From Synechococcus sp. PCC 6312 (lineage in GTDB: Bacteria; Cyanobacteriota; Cyanobacteriia; Thermosynechococcales; Thermosynechococcaceae): 64,000 nucleotides of DNA. A program made the position numbers and the translations under genes. The notes beneath the pieces are model-generated. The model did not search any database and was not told the origin of the DNA. It was given only the letters and a program-made list of their open reading frames with translations. The number at the start of each line of letters is the position of its first letter. The stretch's first letter is position 1. Below, piece by piece: positions 61,266 to 64,000 of this stretch. The stretch covers positions 3,605,407-3,669,406 of the forward strand of contig NC_019680.1 in NCBI RefSeq assembly GCF_000316685.1. Direction: 5' to 3'.

Positions 61266-62330
61266 ATGCGTCAAACCTCTGATCTCCACGTTGTTGAAAC
61301 TCGTCCTTTGTTAGCCCCGGCAACCGTTTTAAACCAACTTCCCACCACCCCCACCATTACCGCCCTCGTGGCTGACACCCGCGATCGCATCCGGGCGATT
61401 TTGAAGGCCCGCGATCATCGCCTGCTCGTGGTGGTTGGCCCCTGCTCAATCCATGATGTCAGTGCGGCTTACGACTACGGGCAAAAGCTCCAGGCCTTGC
61501 GGGAGGAGCTGGCCGACTCCTTAGAAATTGTCATGCGGGTCTATTTTGAAAAACCCCGGACTTCAGTGGGCTGGAAAGGGCTGATTAACGATCCCCACCT
61601 AGACGACAGCTATGACATCAACACGGGCTTGCAACTGGCTCGGAAACTCCTACTCGATTTAGCCGAACTAGGAATGCCTGCGGCAACTGAATTATTAGAT
61701 CCCATCATTCCGCAATACATTGCCGACCTGGTGGCCTGGACTGCGATTGGAGCGAGAACCACCGAAAGCCAAACCCACCGCCAAATGGCCTCTGGTCTTT
61801 CCATGCCTGTGGGGTTTAAAAATGGAACCGATGGGCATCTCGATTCCGCCATCAATGCCATGTTAGCGGCCAAACAAACCCATCATTTTCTTGGCATCAA
61901 CGCCCAAGGCCTGGCCAGCATTGTTACTACCACAGGCAATCCTGATAGTCACTTGGTTCTCCGGGGCGGTAAAGATGGCCCGAATTATTCTAGTGATCAC
62001 ATTGAGATGGCTGCCACTCTCCTCCAACACAAGGGCTTACCCCAACGGATCATGGTGGATTGTAGTCATGCCAATGCTGATAAGGATCACAATAAGCAAG
62101 TGGCCGTCCTTCAGAACATTGCCGGGCAACTGCAACGGGGTAATCGCCATATTCTGGGCGTGATGATTGAAAGTCATTTAGTCGCCGGCCAGCAGGCCAT
62201 CCCCGGAGATTTACGCCAACTCACCTATGGCCAAAGCATTACGGATGCCTGCGTGGATTTTCCGACCACCGTTGAGATGTTGCAGGATTTAGCCCAGGCC
62301 GTGCGGAATCAGGCCCTCGTGGTGCGCTAA
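61266..62330 (+). CDS. aroF: 3-deoxy-7-phosphoheptulonate synthase (DAHP synthase, class I)
   Basis: The first enzyme of the shikimate pathway, joining phosphoenolpyruvate and erythrose 4-phosphate. From ATG 61266 the protein is 354 residues. The class I core is evident: GPCSIHDVSAAYDYGQKL, KPRTSVGWKGLINDPHLD, the metal and substrate loops GARTTESQTHRQMASG and FKNGTDG, and DCSHANADKDHNKQ. The N-terminal extension (about 1-45) is the feedback-control region of AroF/AroG enzymes, so sensitivity to aromatic amino acids is likely, but the inhibitor cannot be read from sequence. A TTG four codons earlier is less likely. The 3' neighbour, a permease gene, starts three bases after the stop and may be co-transcribed. 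The symbol choice between aroF, aroG and aroH is arbitrary. Confidence 0.93.
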   Translation: MRQTSDLHVVETRPLLAPATVLNQLPTTPTITALVADTRDRIRAILKARDHRLLVVVGPCSIHDVSAAYDYGQKLQALREELADSLEIVMRVYFEKPRTSVGWKGLINDPHLDDSYDINTGLQLARKLLLDLAELGMPAATELLDPIIPQYIADLVAWTAIGARTTESQTHRQMASGLSMPVGFKNGTDGHLDSAINAMLAAKQTHHFLGINAQGLASIVTTTGNPDSHLVLRGGKDGPNYSSDHIEMAATLLQHKGLPQRIMVDCSHANADKDHNKQVAVLQNIAGQLQRGNRHILGVMIESHLVAGQQAIPGDLRQLTYGQSITDACVDFPTTVEMLQDLAQAVRNQALVVR

Positions 62331-62333
62331 GGA

Positions 62334-63470
62334 ATGCAGGCCTGGCAGCGATTGCGGTCAAACCCGCTGGCCAAGCTGGGGGCGATTGTCCTTTTAAGCT
62401 TTTATCTGTTGGCCCTGGGCGCGGACTTCATGGCTCCCTATGATCCCTACAGTAGCCAGGCCGAGGGCGCGCTGTTACCCCCCACCCAGCTGTATTGGCG
62501 CAACGCCCAAGGGCAGTTCATTGGCCCCCATGTCTATCCCACCACCCTTGGCCCCGTTAGCTTAGATACGGGAGAGCGGCCATTACGAGTTAACCGACAA
62601 GCACCTTCCCCAGTTCGCCTATTTGTTCAGGGGTTTGAATATCGGTTTCTCCAAATCAGTCTGCCTTGGCCAACCCAGTGGAATTTTGCTGATCCGAAAA
62701 TTGAGTCGCGGGTGATGATTCCAGGAATTCCGAGTCGTCTCCATTTATTTGGTACAACCGGCCCAGGCACTCTCAATCTTTTAGGCACCGATGAACAAGC
62801 CCGCGATCAATTAAGTCGGCTGCTCTTTGGGGCCCGCATTAGTCTAAGTATTGGGCTGGTCGGAGTAGCGGTGGCTTTTCCCCTGGGGATGTTGGTGGGA
62901 GGAATTTCCGGCTACTTTGGCGGCTGGTGGGATGTGGGGCTGATGCGAATTGTTGAAGTACTCATGACAATCCCAACCATTTACTTACTGGTGGCATTGG
63001 CGGCCGTTTTACCGGCGGGTTTAAGCAGTGCAGAACGATTTTTATTGATTGTGTTGATCACGTCTTTTGTCAGTTGGGCAGGCCTGGCACGGGTGATTCG
63101 CGGGCAAGTGCTTTCCCTCAAGTCCCAAACCTATGTCCAGGCCGCGGTGGCGATGGGGGGCCGTTCCCTGTACATCATCCTGCGGCATATTCTGCCCCAA
63201 ACCACCACCTATGTCATTATTGCCGCTACCTTAGCTATCCCCAACTTTATTGTCGCCGAGTCCGTCCTCAGTCTGATTGGCCTGGGTATCCAACAACCGG
63301 ATCCCTCGTGGGGAAATATGCTCTCCTTAGCCACCAATGCTTCTATTCTTTTGTTGCAACCCTGGTTGATTTGGCCCCCCGCTGTTTTGATTGTCTTAAC
63401 GGTTTTGTCGTTTAATGTTGTCGGCGATAGTTTACGAGATGCCTTAGACCCCAAAAATACAAACTCCTGA
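62334..63470 (+). CDS. Peptide-type ABC transporter permease, DppC/OppC-like
   Basis: A 378-residue inner-membrane permease. The N-terminal helix is at about 15-35. A long extracytoplasmic stretch of about 110 residues (40-150), containing YDPYSSQAEGALLPPTQLYW and LNLLGTDEQARDQLSRLLFGARISL, precedes the transport core. Five core helices follow, with the EAA loop KSQTYVQAAVAMGGRSLYIILRHILPQ near 258-284. Proteins of this kind form one half of a dipeptide, nickel or heme importer; the partner permease, ATPases and binding protein are absent here. It starts three bases after the DAHP synthase gene, so is in its transcript. Insertion between helix 1 and the core is usual for cyanobacterial members. 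Substrate unknown. Confidence 0.85.
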   Translation: MQAWQRLRSNPLAKLGAIVLLSFYLLALGADFMAPYDPYSSQAEGALLPPTQLYWRNAQGQFIGPHVYPTTLGPVSLDTGERPLRVNRQAPSPVRLFVQGFEYRFLQISLPWPTQWNFADPKIESRVMIPGIPSRLHLFGTTGPGTLNLLGTDEQARDQLSRLLFGARISLSIGLVGVAVAFPLGMLVGGISGYFGGWWDVGLMRIVEVLMTIPTIYLLVALAAVLPAGLSSAERFLLIVLITSFVSWAGLARVIRGQVLSLKSQTYVQAAVAMGGRSLYIILRHILPQTTTYVIIAATLAIPNFIVAESVLSLIGLGIQQPDPSWGNMLSLATNASILLLQPWLIWPPAVLIVLTVLSFNVVGDSLRDALDPKNTNS

Positions 63471-63642
63471 TCCAGGCTCGGTTCAGACAACTCTGTGGAC
63501 AAAGATGAAGACAATCTTAAATTTTAGAGCAACGTGTTCAGCAGGGATGATATCGAATAAAAACCAGTCAACACCAGGCCTGGTCAGAGTTACAGATGGA
63601 AGATATTACAGATATTAAGCAATTCTTAAAGCTTGGTCAGCG

Positions 63643-63685
63643 GTAATCTCAGGTACTTTTGCGTTATCTGGCCTAGGATTATTCT
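63643..63685 (+). promoter_or_regulatory. Candidate NtcA-type promoter of glgP
   Basis: GTA (63643-63645), eight bases, TAC (63654-63656) form the NtcA core GTAN8TAC. TATTCT (63680-63685) fits the NtcA-type -10 TAN3T after 23 bases, the usual spacing. Transcription would begin about 23 bases before the glgP ATG. The flanking bases are less palindromic than at clpC. Confidence 0.4.
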
Positions 63686-63714
63686 AAGTATTTACGTTAA
63701 GTGCCGATTCCGCC

Positions 63715-64000
63715 ATGACTAACCAAAAGCAAAATGGGAACTCCCCCAGGCCCGAGCTCACCCATGAGGATATGTACTGTGACAGTGATCGGACGGGAAT
63801 GACGGTTGGGACACTCAAGCGCGCCTTTTTAGATAATCTGCACTACATCCAAGGCAAAGATGCCTATTTTGCCACGGCCTATGACTACTACATGGCCCTG
63901 GCCTACACGGTGCGAGATCGATTAGTCCATCGGCGGATTAAAACAGCCCAAGCTTACTACGAAAAAGATGCCAAAATGGTGTATTACCTCTCGGCAGAAT
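63715..64000 (+). CDS. glgP: Glycogen phosphorylase, 5' part (3' end beyond window)
   Basis: A partial gene running off the right edge, with 95 residues visible. It opens with a polar leader (MTNQKQNGNSPRPELTHEDM). The conserved phosphorylase start is then seen: LKRAFLDNLHYIQGKDAYFATAYDYYMALAYTVRDRL, followed by HRRIKTAQAYYEKDAKMVYYLSAE. The last segment precedes the strongly conserved LSAEFLMGR motif of alpha-glucan phosphorylases, cut here just after LSAE. The enzyme releases glucose 1-phosphate from glycogen using phosphate and pyridoxal phosphate. A candidate NtcA box stands upstream. There is no strong ribosome site; the ATG at 63715 is the first in frame. Confidence 0.93.
   Translation, partial: MTNQKQNGNSPRPELTHEDMYCDSDRTGMTVGTLKRAFLDNLHYIQGKDAYFATAYDYYMALAYTVRDRLVHRRIKTAQAYYEKDAKMVYYLSAE

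Noticed and set aside
63596-63646. 16-codon ORF in the glgP leader
   Set aside because: Very short, no ribosome site, overlaps the candidate NtcA box; chance frames of this size are frequent.
1-64000. CRISPR arrays, tRNA, rRNA, tmRNA, SRP RNA, riboswitches and prophage modules
   Set aside because: Read by eye in the intergenic regions on both strands; no direct-repeat/spacer pattern, cloverleaf motif or phage gene set was seen. A covariance-model search would be needed to exclude small RNAs.

Overview
The window comes from a cyanobacterial chromosome. Supporting evidence includes an NTRC-type thioredoxin reductase-thioredoxin fusion, ClpC, a stand-alone PCP-reductase-like protein, a UPF0182 membrane protein, a cyanobacteriochrome-type photoreceptor, Uma2/DUF29/Rpn families and NB-ARC/WD40 proteins. 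Gene content and the photoreceptor layout suggest a unicellular lineage near Thermosynechococcus/Synechococcus PCC 6312, but this placement is a guess. The sequence is densely coding with no tRNA, rRNA, CRISPR array or complete insertion sequence. The 10-base palindrome CCAGGCCTGG occurs at least eleven times, and its half CCAGGCC/GGCCTGG is scattered throughout, while HIP1 (GCGATCGC) was noticed once.

Layout. 1-2.9 kb: four overlapping minor pilin/pseudopilin genes, the last cut by the window edge. 3.3-7.7 kb: phoU, convergent with a tig-clpP-clpX proteostasis cluster. 7.9-8.8 kb: two small cyanobacterial genes and a broken Rpn-type nuclease. 8.8-14.9 kb: a TPR double glycosyltransferase and a two-gene NitT/TauT-like ABC transporter. 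15.1-16.9 kb: rpsP, a KH-domain RNA-binding gene, a short rpsU and phoH in one run. 16.9-30.7 kb: Ser/Thr kinase, asparaginase, ABC ATPase, clpC (candidate NtcA promoter), a DUF3800 remnant, a propeller-transglutaminase protein, a truncated Uma2 gene, a REC-PAS regulator, glcE-glcF and an intact Uma2 gene.

30.8-34.1 kb holds a sigma-like protein and a minC operon without minD/minE. 34.2-42.6 kb is the most accessory-looking part: a STAND NTPase with 14 WD40 repeats, a large RTX calcium-binding protein with near-identical internal repeats, and an intact Rpn-family nuclease. 42.8-48.2 kb: recJ and a UPF0182 protein. 48.4-52.2 kb: an O-methyltransferase/acetolactate decarboxylase pair, a YwqG-like gene and a VapBC-type toxin-antitoxin pair. 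52.4-58.7 kb: NTRC, a short DUF29 gene, coaD with a coiled-coil partner, an exported phytochelatin-synthase-like protein, an ACT-domain malic enzyme and a small gene with two in-frame stops. 58.7-64 kb: a DXCF-type cyanobacteriochrome joined to GGDEF and EAL domains, a DAHP synthase, an OppC-like permease and the start of glgP behind a second candidate NtcA promoter.

Where internal starts fit the families and ribosome sites better, I used them (for example clpX, tig, coaD's partner, vapC, the hydrolase after minC).
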